From: Arachnopeziza araneosa
Taxonomy: Eukaryota; Ascomycota; Leotiomycetes; Helotiales; Arachnopezizaceae
Direction of reading: 5' to 3'
Assembly (NCBI GenBank): GCA_003988855.1
Contig: QYAI01000031.1
Location: 1,571 to 65,570, forward strand
DNA: 64,000 bases
In this document: in pieces, positions 22,863 to 34,200 of the stretch
Numbering within the stretch: the stretch's first letter is position 1
How the letters are laid out: every line of letters begins with the position of its first letter
Notes under the pieces: generated by a model
The model's input: only the letters and a program-made list of their open reading frames with translations
Told to the model about the DNA's origin: nothing
The model's database searches: none
Position numbers and translations under genes: made by a program

Positions 22863-23872
22863 CTGACTCGCTGTCGCGCTGTAAATTCTGCTCCGTGAAA
22901 ATTCCGCAGTAATCATCATTTCAAATACCCTCACTTAAATCCCGTAATGCGAGATACGATTGCTTTCCATTACTCTTAGAAAGTTAGAGCACGGCCGCGA
23001 GAACCTCCGTCGCTCCACCACAGAGTCTAGCCCCCGTACGGGAGATGAAGATGATGCTTCTTCGCTGCGAGATCTCGGATTCGCAGGCACGAGTTTTGGT
23101 TGGGCGTACCGATTCGCAGAGATACCTTGCATGGGCGTATGGTATGCGGCTTCCAGACCGCCCCGGAGACATATCCCTTCCTCCATCACGGCATCTCTCT
23201 CGTGGCCGCGTGATGCAGTCGGGAAACGGTACCTACGCGGTAAGATAGGTGTGACTATGCCAAGCGGACGTGAAGAGACATCTCAACAGCATGGCCTTCT
23301 CTGTTGCGAGAACCTCGTGCTGGTTCCGCGGTCAGGCGCACGGAACTATTTTGGTACTCAATCAATTCATTCACTCATATTTCTTGGCACAGAGGTTTTT
23401 GTCTAACACTTTGTTGCTGTTGGATATCTTTCGGGGAGGAGATGAATGGACGATCTGCGACTCGCTTCGCAAGGGGCTTGGCGCCGACCTCGCGAGGAGC
23501 TGGTCACATAAGCTGGTCTATGTGGAAGACGTCTGAGATTTTCGTGTCTGAGTTGGTCATGTACATGTCCTTCGATTTACCGACTAGTTTAAATGTGGTC
23601 ATCATTTTCCACAAGCTGTGGATTTTTTTGGAATCAAGGGGCCAGTCCTTTGGGACCAATATCAAACAAATTATTGTAAATAAGATAAGCGAAGAAATAT
23701 CAATGCGTCAAGAGCAGGTGAAGAACATTTGTCATTTAAATCTATAAGCAGCTCTACTAACTTGGATAAGTCAAGAGCAAATCCAGTTCATTCTGTCATT
23801 CAACTCTATATGCAATCCTCCAAGGCCCCAAAAATAAGTATGCCTCCCAAAATGTACTGTACAACCTCTAGG
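22863..23872. other. Intergenic, no gene seen
   Basis: About 1 kb between convergent genes. Several short overlapping open frames occur on both strands, but none shows family motifs, paired splice sites or a plausible start context. It could hold 3' UTRs or decayed sequence; I see no recognisable relic. Confidence 0.4.
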
Positions 23873-24793
23873 TCAAGACGTTGGGGCCTTCTTTCCTTTC
23901 CTCATAGGGGGAAACATGAACCCTGGGTGCGCAACTGTAAATGAAATGCTGGCCAACGCGACCATGGCGCCATCCAGTCCTAAGAAGACCGGCTCGTCTC
24001 TCATACGCGGATTACCCCATCCACCTGCCATCTCGGGGATACGATAGATGCATCTGATCAAGATGGTGAAGAAAGCGAAACCGATGGCACAGCAGAAGAT
24101 GCGGAATCGGAGAGGCGATCTTGTTGCTATATCATTGGTGAGAACAGGAGCGTTGAGGTCTGTGGTACCTTCCGTCTCGACCTTATTCTGTGTTCTCGCC
24201 TTTCTTCTCCGGAGAAAGTAATCCAAGACGAGCAAGCCACAGATCGACATGGTAACAGCCTGCAGCGAAATACCGGCAATGATAAGCCCATCCCCTGCAG
24301 ACAAGAGCGTCGAGCTCGAGCCATTCTTTGCACTGGCGGCCACACCACCTCCAATCGCCTGAACAATGATACTCCCCAAATCACTCCCGATAAAGATCCA
24401 CGGATATAAACCTGGCTTCAGGCGACTGTACTCGGGCCCACAGTACATGACCATATGTTTCAACGTCAAGTAGATGCCAGCGGCGAGAAACGACGGCGCC
24501 AGAACTAAACAGCAGATCTGTGTCTCGAAACCCGCATTCGACCAGGGATTGTTGTGCATGATCAAGCGCCCAATATATCCAGCCATCTCTCCAAAGATGC
24601 CAATGCCCACGGCGATCATGAATGTCCATGTTCGTGTCCAGGTACCGATGATGAGCTGCGCAATGAGGAGGAGTGCAAACAGCGCAGCGAAGAAGGCGTT
24701 TCCTCCTAGCGAGGGGTAGTAGCCATAGAGAGTGGCGCTTACTGGACAGTCAGCGCTGACTTCATGGCAGGTGTTGTAGTCGGCATGAGGCAT
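23873..24793 (-). CDS. RTA1-like seven-helix membrane protein
   Basis: Single exon, 306 residues, ATG at 24793. It has seven hydrophobic helices and the RTA1 signatures 'YYPSLGGNAFFAALF', 'GEMAGYIGRL', 'LAPSFLAAGIYLTLKH', 'FIGSDLGSIIVQAIGGG' and 'IRCIYRIPEMAGGWGN'. The family includes yeast Rta1, Rsb1 and Ylr046c, which are linked to resistance to 7-aminocholesterol and to export of sphingoid bases. Activity is inferred from the family. A GTT trinucleotide repeat lies immediately upstream of the start. Confidence 0.93.
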   Translation of the reverse strand: MPHADYNTCHEVSADCPVSATLYGYYPSLGGNAFFAALFALLLIAQLIIGTWTRTWTFMIAVGIGIFGEMAGYIGRLIMHNNPWSNAGFETQICCLVLAPSFLAAGIYLTLKHMVMYCGPEYSRLKPGLYPWIFIGSDLGSIIVQAIGGGVAASAKNGSSSTLLSAGDGLIIAGISLQAVTMSICGLLVLDYFLRRRKARTQNKVETEGTTDLNAPVLTNDIATRSPLRFRIFCCAIGFAFFTILIRCIYRIPEMAGGWGNPRMRDEPVFLGLDGAMVALASISFTVAHPGFMFPPMRKGKKAPTS

Positions 24794-24806
24794 TGTGATA
24801 TATAGG

Positions 24807-24807
24807 G

Positions 24808-24838
<31 letters not shown>
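24807..24838. repeat. (GTT)n microsatellite, about 10 units
   Basis: A near-perfect run of GTT units about 14 nt upstream of the RTA1 ATG, so it lies in the 5' UTR (read as AAC on the coding strand). Such tracts are length-variable. Confidence 0.9.
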
Positions 24839-25304
24839 GTCGCTGTTCTTTTGGGAGGGTCTATCTCATCTCGATTCCAAAGGAGAGAGGCTGGCGCAAA
24901 ACAAGGACAGAGCGTTCAGTGGTGCAAAGGTGTATTGTGTCACACCAAAGGAATAGAGCAAGAGGATGATGATGGGATGGAAATAAAGTAGAATTTGTAC
25001 AGCGAAGAAGATGGTGCCAGAAGGAGGGGAGGGTCGGATCCATGACGAGATTAAGAATACGAATGGAAGGAGGAGGTTTCAATTGACCGAAGTAAGCACG
25101 ACCAGCCAGTTCCTGCTAATCGTATTCGTATCTCGCATTCCCCTCGCCTACTACGCCCCACAGCCGCATTCAGTACCCACCGCCCGGACGTTTACTTCTT
25201 CACCCTCCGGGAGCAGAAACATCCGAAACCCGTCGCATCGCCCGCCACTCAGCAGCGAGCCCCAACCGAGCCGGATTTAAGCGGCGCACATGTTTTTTTT
25301 CGCG

Positions 25305-25336
25305 AGGGGGGAGGGGGGAGGGGAGGGGGAAGGGGC
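25305..25336 (+). repeat. G-rich tract with five G-runs (potential G-quadruplex)
   Basis: Five runs of 4-6 G separated by single A or AA within 32 nt. The tract sits between the RTA1 5' end and the SDR 3' end. It satisfies the usual G4 pattern of four or more runs with short loops. Folding is inferred. Confidence 0.7.
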
Positions 25337-25553
25337 AGACAAGATCTGTGGTGGGCGCACACAATTTATTGGTGCTCTCGTATCACACTCGCCAAGCGAT
25401 TGGAGGCGGGGAGAGACACTCACTGGTTTAGCAGGACCGTCACCCTGCTCACTCCTGCTCATCCCTCGTATGATTTCTGCGGTCTAGTGTTACTTTCGGC
25501 CACTCCCTTCCCCACATGTCAGAGGTCACGTGAAGGTCGTTAAGTTATGGCCA

Positions 25554-25588
25554 ATTTGATTTTTGATTTTTGATTTTTGATTTTTGAT
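25554..25588. repeat. (TTTTGAT)n minisatellite, about 5 units
   Basis: Heptamer TTTTGAT repeated in tandem, just after a TCACGTGA palindrome (25526-25533) and before the 3' end of the SDR gene. Confidence 0.85.
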
Positions 25589-25756
25589 TCATTAATTCAT
25601 GAGATTCATCAGATTCGCAGATTCAGCTCCAGCTTAAGCTATCCCGAGGATGCCTCCTTGACATCCTACTCGTCTCTGCTTTACCATCCGGTAACAACCC
25701 GAAGCACTCTGGTGGAGAAGAACACTCGTCTCAATGAGAACACCGACCCTTTGAAT

Positions 25757-26532
25757 CTACCACGCAAACTTCGTCTCGTCAAACGACAGGAAGTTACCCG
25801 ACGTCTGCTCTCGCGTCGCATTGTCAATCTATCACGGTCAGCCTACGGATCTGCGTCTCCTGAGAATGCACTTACCCTGCCCAACATGCCATTGATACTC
25901 TCATCAATCGTCGTCGGGGCCTCCTTCATCCCGACGGCCGCCGCGCCCATGTTGCCCATGTCGGTCTGCACCCATCCTGGGCTGATGGGGAACGCAATCA
26001 GCCACTCGTTCTCAAAGTGGATCTTGCGCGTCAGGTAGTTGAGCGCGGCCTTGCTGGCGCCGTAGGCCGTCGCCGGGAGAGGGAACATGTCGCCGATGCT
26101 GGCGACGCCGGTGCTGACGGTCATTAAGATGGGCTTGCTGCTCTTCTTCAGGAGAGGGAAGGTGGCCTGGAAGAGTGCGAGCGGGCCGACGACGTTGACT
26201 TGGTAGTGGGAGGTCATCTCACTAATGGGCGTCTCGGTCGCCGGGCCGTAGAAGTTGGAGATGCCGGCGTTGGCGATGACGACGTCGATATGCTCGATGC
26301 CGTGGGAAGCGAGGGAGGCAATGCTTGCCGAGGGGGACTTGTCGTCGCCGGCGTCGATCTTGATCACGATGACCTTGGAGCCGGATGCTGTAGGGAGGGA
26401 GGTCAGGGCCTTGGATGTCGTGGCAGGATCACGGACACCGGCAATGACTGTCGTGTTTGGTCTGGCAATGAGGGCCTTGAGAAGACCAAGACCTAGGCCA
26501 CGGTTGGCGCCGGTGATAAGATAAGTTGACAT
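25757..26532 (-). CDS. Short-chain dehydrogenase/reductase
   Basis: Exons 26532-25876 and 25828-25757. The 47-nt intron runs from GTAAGT to GATAG and joins in phase 0, giving 242 residues. Classical SDR features are the cofactor motif 'TGANRGLGLG', 'VIANAGIS', catalytic Ser in 'TVSTGVAS', the 'YGASKAALNYL' active site (Tyr-x-x-x-Lys) and 'SPGWVQTDMG'. The short second exon supplies the usual tail 'IDNATREQTSGNFLSFD'. It most resembles fungal ketoreductases of the norsolorinic-acid-reductase-like group. The substrate is not predictable, and no polyketide synthase or other cluster gene is next to it. Confidence 0.93.
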
Positions 26533-27151
26533 GTTGTTTGTGTATTGATCGAATTAGATTGGTGTTAATGGTGTTGATGATGAGAAGACAAAGGGATATC
26601 AAGCTGGCTTTATACTCGTCACTCAGAGGAAGGTATGTCTTCTCATTCCTAATCCGTATGCACCTCAACCCTGCAAACGCCGAAATCTCGATAATTGTCA
26701 CCTCATCGCATACTATCGCGCGCTTTAGTCAGGCCCTCGGTTTAACTAAGTTATGGATAATCCGCTCATTATTCAGCCAATCTCGCGACGTGCTACATCA
26801 TCCCCAGTCAGCGCGGGGAGTGGAGTTGCAGAGAATGCACCATCACTAGGTGCCTAGACTGTATTCCATTGGTGGCTCTAGCTCAACAGATGCCAAGATG
26901 CGGCTATCATCTGCGGTGCAGGCCAGCTTAGAAATCTTCCGATGGCGGGAGTGGAGGGTTTTCCAAGACGCATTGCCGCCGCTAATCAGATCTCGCTGGC
27001 CTCTTTTGGCATGGTCAATATTTTGCCGCGTTGGATGCTTGGTCAGCTACACCACTCTGCTTGTCGCCCTCCGAGGATCCATGGGAACAGCCCGAGAATA
27101 TAGACTCTTCATTCCTCGGAGTCACTCGAATAGACCTTCCCGTTTAATCCT

Positions 27152-27184
<33 letters not shown>

Positions 27185-28075
27185 CTCGCGTTGACCAGAG
27201 GTTTTACTTGACCGTACATCTCAGACCAACTAACCTTACGCACAACCCATCATCCGTGAAATCCCAGCATCCCCATCCCAGGACCCCGCAGCGCGCTTAT
27301 GTCGAAATCAGGGTCTCGCGCTTCGCGAAAATCTGCTTCCAGGATGCGATCTCTCTCCACAGCTTACGAAGCGGGACACCGCAGCCGCAGATCGGATCGG
27401 CAGATACCTTGGATTTCCAATCACTGATATTTGATTTCACATTCTTAACAATCATGACCAAATCTTGTTGTAGTTTTTGATGTGAAATCTGGCTGGATCG
27501 AGGGGTTGTGCTTTTGGACTTGAGCGGGATAGGAGATGGTTGGTCTACTAAGGTTAGTAGGTACGACTTGCTACGTTCGCTAAAACAGTTTAAATGTTGG
27601 CTTGGTTATGTTAAATAAAGCAGCAAGACGGTATTAAGTAGGACTTGAGATTTAAAAGAAAGATTATGAAACTGATGAATAGTATGAAGTTAGCACTGTT
27701 AAAATATCCTTCTATCCACGTGACCCTCAGCATCACATGTGATCCCTGCACTGTAAGTGGAACCGAAGCAACCTCTCTCCATGCACAATTCATATAAAAC
27801 ACGACACACACATATATATCTAAAAAGCACTCATTAAGCTATTGAGATGGTGTATTGCACTTGAATCCTGACAGGTTATCATAGTCACGGGATAGCATTG
27901 GCGCCACGAGTACAGCCTTGAGCGAGGCATCCTAAATCAGAAAATGAAATATTTTCGCTCCGCTATACAAATCTGCCCTCGAGAGCGTCCTGCAACTACA
28001 GCACGAGTAGCAACCTCACCTCTCCGCCTGCTGCGTCTTGAGAAAAGCTACCGAGCTCCGGATCCTCTACTTACA
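26533..28075. other. Intergenic, low-complexity and noncoding
   Basis: About 1.5 kb with only short unsupported open frames. It contains a T-rich low-complexity run (27150-27185) and a perfect 12-bp palindrome ATCACATGTGAT (27732-27743). I see no gene. Confidence 0.4.
27150..27185. repeat. T-rich low-complexity tract
   Basis: Irregular runs of T separated by single A (units like TTTTTTA), 36 nt. Confidence 0.8.
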
Positions 28076-30207
28076 ATGTCAGAGCCAGGAACGCGGAGCA
28101 ATTCCAAGGAAGAACGATCCCCGCCAAACCCTCTGGATAATGACTATTCGTATCACCCTTTACAATCCGATCCCGCTGCTGTATCAATACGCGTACTGGA
28201 ACTCCTGCCTGCACGGCGTTATGGCGGTATCGACTGTGGGATCGAGTGCAAGCTCACCACGTCTCGCTGTCCTCGGAGCTAACATACGAAGCGCTCTCCT
28301 ACACCTGGGGTGCTCCTACGAACCCTCGCGAGATCACCATCGACGGGGTCGAGTTTCCCGTCACCGAGAATCTCTTCCAGGCTCTGACATGTTTGCGGCC
28401 GCGTCGTTGCGCAAGGAAAATTTGGATCGATGCGAATTCATCAATCAAGGGGATATCTTAGAACGCAACGAGCAGGTCAAGTTGATGGGGACTATTGTAC
28501 GAGGGACAGAGGAGCAGCCAATAAAATAAGAATCTCGTTGGCCCTCAACTAGCTCTCGATATGTATATTTCGGAAGAACAACTAGAGCAAAGAATCCAGA
28601 ACAAGAACAACGTATGCGCGTGAAGAACCCAAAAACCAGTGTAAACAACAAATAAGAAACACGTAGATAAATTAATGTATCGGTACGAAGAGAATATCAA
28701 TGAAATCCGTATGATCAATGCTCCATCTGTACCCAATCTGAATCTATTCGTAAAATCAATCATATGAAGAAAACCTAGCTATCCATCGTCTTCTCTCGTG
28801 TCTTCTCCTCTCGCTCTCTGTTCTCTGTCGTCTGTGTCTCTGTGTGCTCTGTAGGACCTCCTTTATAGAGAGTCCTACGCACGTGCTCTCGCTAGTAAAA
28901 TGACGGAAAAATGTCATGTACCCTGGAACCCCACTACACTATCTATGCCAGAGCAGAGGGTGGTTGTATGGCTTGGCGAGGAGGCTGATTTTAGTTCCGA
29001 CGGCGTTGGTCTTGCGCAGGAACTTTGTGACAAGCGTCACGATGGAGATGAGTGGCCCATCGATTCAGGGCGCTGTGGTATCTACTGTACCGAGACTACT
29101 GGAATCGTATCTGGGTTGTGCAAGAGACGTTCCTCGCACAGGAGGCTGTCGTGCAGTGTGGACACGCTTCGATAACATGGGAAGACCTGGTACATGCTCA
29201 AAATGTGCTTGCCGACATAAATTTCACCGATTATGAAGAGATTGAAACGTTTACAGACGTAGATTCGGTCAAGACGCTAGTCTGGGGTGGACCTATCTGA
29301 TTAGCGCCACGAGACCCAGATGATGATAACAACACGATAAGCTTGCAGAGCGTGTTGCACTGGCAAAAATCCAAAAACGCCACTGACCCTCAGGATAAAG
29401 TCTACGGGATTTTGAATTTGGTCGACAAGAGCGAGACAGCACTGATTAAGGTAGACTACCAGCAAACGGTCCGCGAAATGGACACTGCTGCTGTAAAGGC
29501 TATCATCCAGACAACACACCGTCTCGATATCATCTCTTTCTACTCAACGAGAGATGATAATCTGCACGATCTACCATCTTGGGTCCCGGATTTGTCTTCT
29601 AACTCAGACCATCCGGGAGCCTGCAATCTGACCAGCCAGGAACATACGATGTCGAATCAGGGCTAAAGCTTTTTATGACTGGCATTAGCTCCACGTATCG
29701 GCGAAAGGAACCTCAATGGCTTAAGCCGAGGCGTTTTGCATGACAATCTTGTGGAATTCTTTTGTTCGAGAGGAGTTTGAGGATGGGGACGTGACAGTTC
29801 AGGATGTCGTGAAAGCTAGGCTTAGGGCCTTGGTTCGAAGATCTGCTTGCTATGGGATTTGCCAGGCGGATCAGGTCATGCTGGATTCAGTAGATGAACA
29901 CTTAGATGATAAGAAACATAACGATGAGTTGGTCGATTCAGTTACAGAAATATTCGATAAGAGACGGTTTGTGGTCGGTAAGAGAGGCGTAATGGCCTTG
30001 GCACCGGGAGAGGCCGATGTGGGAGATATGATTTGTATCATCCTAGGGCACTGTTTGCCCCTTGTGTTGAGAAGAGTAAAGATCAAGGCCAAAAAGCAGG
30101 CGTTTGTGCTGATTGGTCAAGCGAGTGTCGATGGATATATGGCTGGTCAGGGTGTAGCTGAGTTAAAGGAAGGAAAGTGGAAAGCAAGGGATTATAGTCT
30201 TTATTAA
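28076..30207 (+). pseudogene. HET-domain (heterokaryon incompatibility) pseudogene
   Basis: Fragments in different frames line up in order with one HET protein. They begin with an ATG (28076) and 'IRVLELLPA'. Then come 'LTYEALSYTWGAP' and 'KIWIDAN' (28246-28440 frame), 'NEQVKLMGTI' (to 28495), then after an insertion 'VVVWLGEEADFSS', 'YRDYWNRIWVVQETF' (29052-29297), 'ATDPQDKVYGILNLV' and 'LHDLPSWVPDLS' (29343-29664), and a C-terminal segment (29740-30207). At least four frame changes and one premature stop separate the parts, and a solo LTR splits the HET domain. HET domains trigger cell death upon non-self fusion; this copy cannot make an intact protein. The last fragment is open for 155 codons and the least decayed. 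Confidence 0.88.
28496..28938 (-). mobile_element. Solo LTR inserted in the HET gene
   Basis: About 443 bp beginning TGTAC and ending CTACA, so TG...CA ends, interrupting the HET frame exactly between 'LMGTI' and the expected 'YARAE'. The target CTAT is repeated on both sides: ACTAT at 28491-28495, and ACTAT at 28938-28942 overlapping the last A. The duplication is therefore 4 bp, or 5 bp if the element ends one base earlier. Read on the minus strand it starts TGTAGTGGGG and has a TATAAAG box about 65-75 nt in, as expected of an LTR promoter. No internal retrotransposon genes remain, so it is a recombination product. Copia or gypsy origin is not decided. Confidence 0.78.
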
Positions 30208-31261
30208 AACATATAAGTCTCACTCTACTTGCGCAATGTTGACAGCTTCTCCTACTCTCATCCCACCAAGTTCGGTCTTCTCTCTAGCCTTGCAATGATA
30301 ACCGTAGCTGCGGTCCGGAATAATATTGTAGACGGGGCCACAGTAGATAATCCGATCAAGGGTGAAGCCGAAGGAGATCCATCAGTATCTCCAGCCAAAC
30401 CATCCCCCTCCCGGTTCGATCTGCCGGGAATCAACCGACCATCACCCACCTCCCCCTCCCTTAAATAAATAAATAGACCGATCCCGTCCATCAGCCGAGC
30501 CCGCCAGCTGGCATATGGTGCTCTCGCATGTCCATAGCGGAGGACATGTGCAGACTAACATATGCCGGACTGGTAGGTGTGTAAACGGCGCCCCCTTTTC
30601 CGAGACGACCCTCGGTCCTGGGGCAGGCGGGTATCAGCAATTGGCTTCGGCTCCCTCCTGATGGTTTGTGAGTACCACCTCCCCTCTCCCTTCTCCCCCT
30701 TCAATTAACTTTTTTTTAGGGTTCGATTTAATTTTTCTCTTTTTTTTTCTTTTCGGTGGGGATTGGGTCGCGAGTCGCGTTGTTTTTGTTTACGCGTTTC
30801 GCTTATGGTATCTTACAGGGACGCCTTCGCCTTCACTCTCCCAGTTTTCAATGCTTTCAAGTGGAGCTGACCTGAACTTCTCGCCAGAGGGAACTGTATC
30901 AATCATAATTCACTGAATATTAATTATACATGTGAAATAAATCAATCCGAAGGCGTGTTTTGATCTGATGAGCAGTGACTTGAGGATTTATTCAATGCTC
31001 GTGCGTGAGAGTATACTTGGCTAAAGCGTTGAAAAGGAACAAAGGAGTATAAATCATAAAAGTCTGATCGTCACTAATGAAATATCACGGAAAGGTAGTC
31101 ACATTAGAACTGGGTTAATGATGACGATTCTGATTCTAGAGATGAGAGATTCTTAGTAGATATAGAATACGGAAAACCATAGAAAAGCTGACTTGTACTT
31201 GATCAAAGAGATTCCACCTCTCTGTGGGAAGCTTTCATCGCCACGACTACTGATCCTGCTC
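30208..31261. other. Intergenic, no gene seen
   Basis: About 1.05 kb between convergent units. It contains a nested inverted repeat at 30510-30566 and T-rich runs near 30710-30750. No supported gene. Confidence 0.4.
30510..30566. repeat. Nested inverted repeat / hairpin
   Basis: Outer arms GGCATATG (30510-30517) and CATATGCC (30559-30566); inner arms CATGTCC (30527-30533) and GGACATG (30542-30548). Together they form a two-tier stem-loop of about 57 nt. Confidence 0.6.
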
Positions 31262-34200
31262 CTACTCCTGCTCCGCCCCCGAGGAGGGCGGCTTGAGCTT
31301 GAATTTGCTGAACGGCTTCTCCTTCCGCTCTTTATCTTTATCTACAGCAATGCCCTTGCCCCTCTTGACCGCCGCGAAGACGGTCTCAAGGGCACGGATG
31401 CCAGATTCCTTGGCGTGGGTGGCGGCGTCGGTGCCGTGGACTTCCTTGAGGTACTGGATGAACTCAAGGTATGCATTGGAGACGATCTTCAGGTGCGCCG
31501 CATTCAGATACACACGTGCAGTCGATTTAGTTTTCAGATCATACTTCTTGCCCTTGGGCTGTGCATCGAATTCTGCGAGAGCGAGTGCCGTCTGGCATGC
31601 GTTGCGGATCTGCCGCCCATTCCATCGCGCCTCTTCATTATCGCGAAAGTATTCGCCAATAATATCGAGGATCTCGTCTTCCTCAATCGTGATCTTTCGG
31701 CCTTTAGCTTTGTAATTATCTTGAATTATGGATAGATTGAGCTTGAAGACTTTAGTCGTCGAGAGCTTGCTTAGTGGCGGATAGTAGAGGCTCATGTGGA
31801 TGCGGGAAGCAAAAGCTTCGTCAAAGTCGCCGATTCTATATATGGTTAGTCGCAGAAACAGATTTCGATCCCCGCAATATGTACCGATTGGTAGTTAAGA
31901 AAAGGATCCCAGCATAATATTCTAGTACTCGGAGGAAAACTTAACAGCAAATTAAACAGGTTAGTATGCGGAATAGTCTTATCGTTCTTACTGGCAAGTC
32001 ACCAAGTGACAGCTGTACAATTTTTTGAACCTGTCCTGACTTGGAGGGAAAATTTGGGTTAAGATATTAGTATACTCACCTGCTACAAGTCCATTCCGAG
32101 TGAAATCCTCCCGTCGTCGCTCAGCAAGGAACACGTCTGCTTCATCAAGAAGAAGAATGCAGCCCCATCTATTAGCAAGTGCAAAATTTGTTTGCAATGA
32201 AGACTCTACTTGCTTGGCATCCGCCCCGAGGTCACCTATACAAGAAAAAGTACCGGTTAGCTTAGCTTCTCGAAGTCTCAATATGATGATTTTCTCACTT
32301 ACCACACGTGATTTGAAAGAGTGGTTTTTTGAATCTCTCAGCTACACCCTCTAGAACGCCACACTAGTTAATGGCAGTAAAAGTACAGATGACCCATTGA
32401 ACTATAGAAAGTCAAATTGAGGAAGATGAACTAATTTTCATACCAGCAGTAGTCGTCTTTCCTACTCCCGGCGCCCCGTGGAGAAGGATGATCAATCCCT
32501 TTCCTGGTGAGAGATTCATGTTAGAGAAATCCCGAGGCTGGATGTTTGAGAGAAATGTACCTTTGCCACGGACAATATCAGTTTGCTCATCCTGCGACCC
32601 CTTATTTTTATTTCTGAAGTGTTGGGCAATCAGGGAAAGAACCATCCTCCTGTGGCCAGGAGGAAGCACAAGTCGACCGAAGGCGGTTTTATCCTCGGCC
32701 TCCTCATCAGAGTCATCATCCTCAGCATCAATTTTTTCTGTGCCGTTGTCATTATCGATATATTCAAGATACGACAGATCTAGCTGTGCTATATGGATTA
32801 TGGGCCGTTAGTCTGTAAAGGCGTGAAAAGCGTGCGAAGTGTGTACTTACCCCACGTGCGATCGCGCAAAACAAATCCAAAGACTCGATGCGACATAATA
32901 AGCAGCTCATCATCCTTCAGTCCATTTATTTTGGCGTCTTCTAGGGGTCGGGGGTAGATAACCACTGATGGCAACCTATGCGAACCATCCTTGATTTCGG
33001 CCATCAAGTCGTTGCTAAATTTCTTAACACGCTCGGCATCAACGTAGCTGTCATTGTGAATATTTTCCTGCCAGCAGCAGCCCGCCGTGCATTTTCCTGT
33101 TCTTTCTACGTCAGCTTCGACATTATTAAAACGACCCACAAGGGAGGTGATTTTTGGACACCATGTTCGATCATTTTGAGACGTAAAGGCTTCCTCAAAA
33201 TCGATCACGACCTGGCTCTCAACTTCGTCTCGGGTATCGATGGTCAGGCCGGCGTAGAACATGTGCTTGACTCCGGCCACCTCAACGAACATTTTCCCCC
33301 GTTGAATGAGTTGCTTCCTCAGTTGCGCGACCCCGGTCTCCATGACTTCCTCCGCTTCGCCCCCTTCTTGCTTGGACGCGGCAGCGAGGACTCGTGGACC
33401 CATTGATCTAAAAAAGCGGAGGGGATAGATTTCAAGCGTGCTGACTGATCTTTCACCATCGAATCTTCCAATCTTGAAGTTCTCTAAGACGGGTCCGAGG
33501 TTCTTGCCGTCATAGTGGATATAGACGCAGGAGATTGCAAAATCCGACTGGGCACGAGACCATTCGTTCTCCTTCTCACTGGCGTAAAAGTGAGACCATG
33601 GGTCGGTTCCCTTATGTGGTGGTGAGGAAACACTGATCACTCGGTAAGCCTGTTTGCCATCAGTGGAGATGACCAAGTCACCGGGTCTGAACAGATGCCA
33701 GAGATCCGAGAATGTGACCTTGTCACAGGCCGGGCTGTTCAAGTAAGTTTGTTTCCTGGAGATGTACGTATCCATAAACTCCAGCAGGCAAGGAAGATGC
33801 TCTAATGCCGTAGTAGACACACTGCAACCCTCCGGGTCGTCGACTGAAGGCTTTTCTTCCTCTGATTCTTCATCAGATGACTCGTTCTCCGCATCCTGCA
33901 CATCTGTATCGAGCTTTGGAGTCTGTGCTAAGTTCTGTTTGGCATCGGTATCGATGTCTGAGCCTTCAGTGCCCAATTCTGTAGCTGTATGATCACGCAC
34001 CAACTTGGAATGCCAGTCTCGTATTTCCTTGTCATAGTGACTCAGCAGCCTGAAGGGTCGGAGCAAGACAAGTGACCTGTTATTGAAGTCTTCTTCAGAA
34101 AACAGCTTAACACCATGAATGCGGGCAAGAATCATGATGAGATGCCTTGAGTGGATTCTGATCCGCTCAGGTAGAGCCCCCTGCCCATCTAGGTTCCCCG

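Noticed and set aside
22960..23747. Cluster of overlapping frames between the HeLo gene and RTA1
   Set aside because: Arg/Ser-rich translations in several frames, with no motif or consistent splice sites.
30229..30491. Frames on both strands after the HET pseudogene
   Set aside because: Mutual shadows in low-complexity Pro/Ser sequence.
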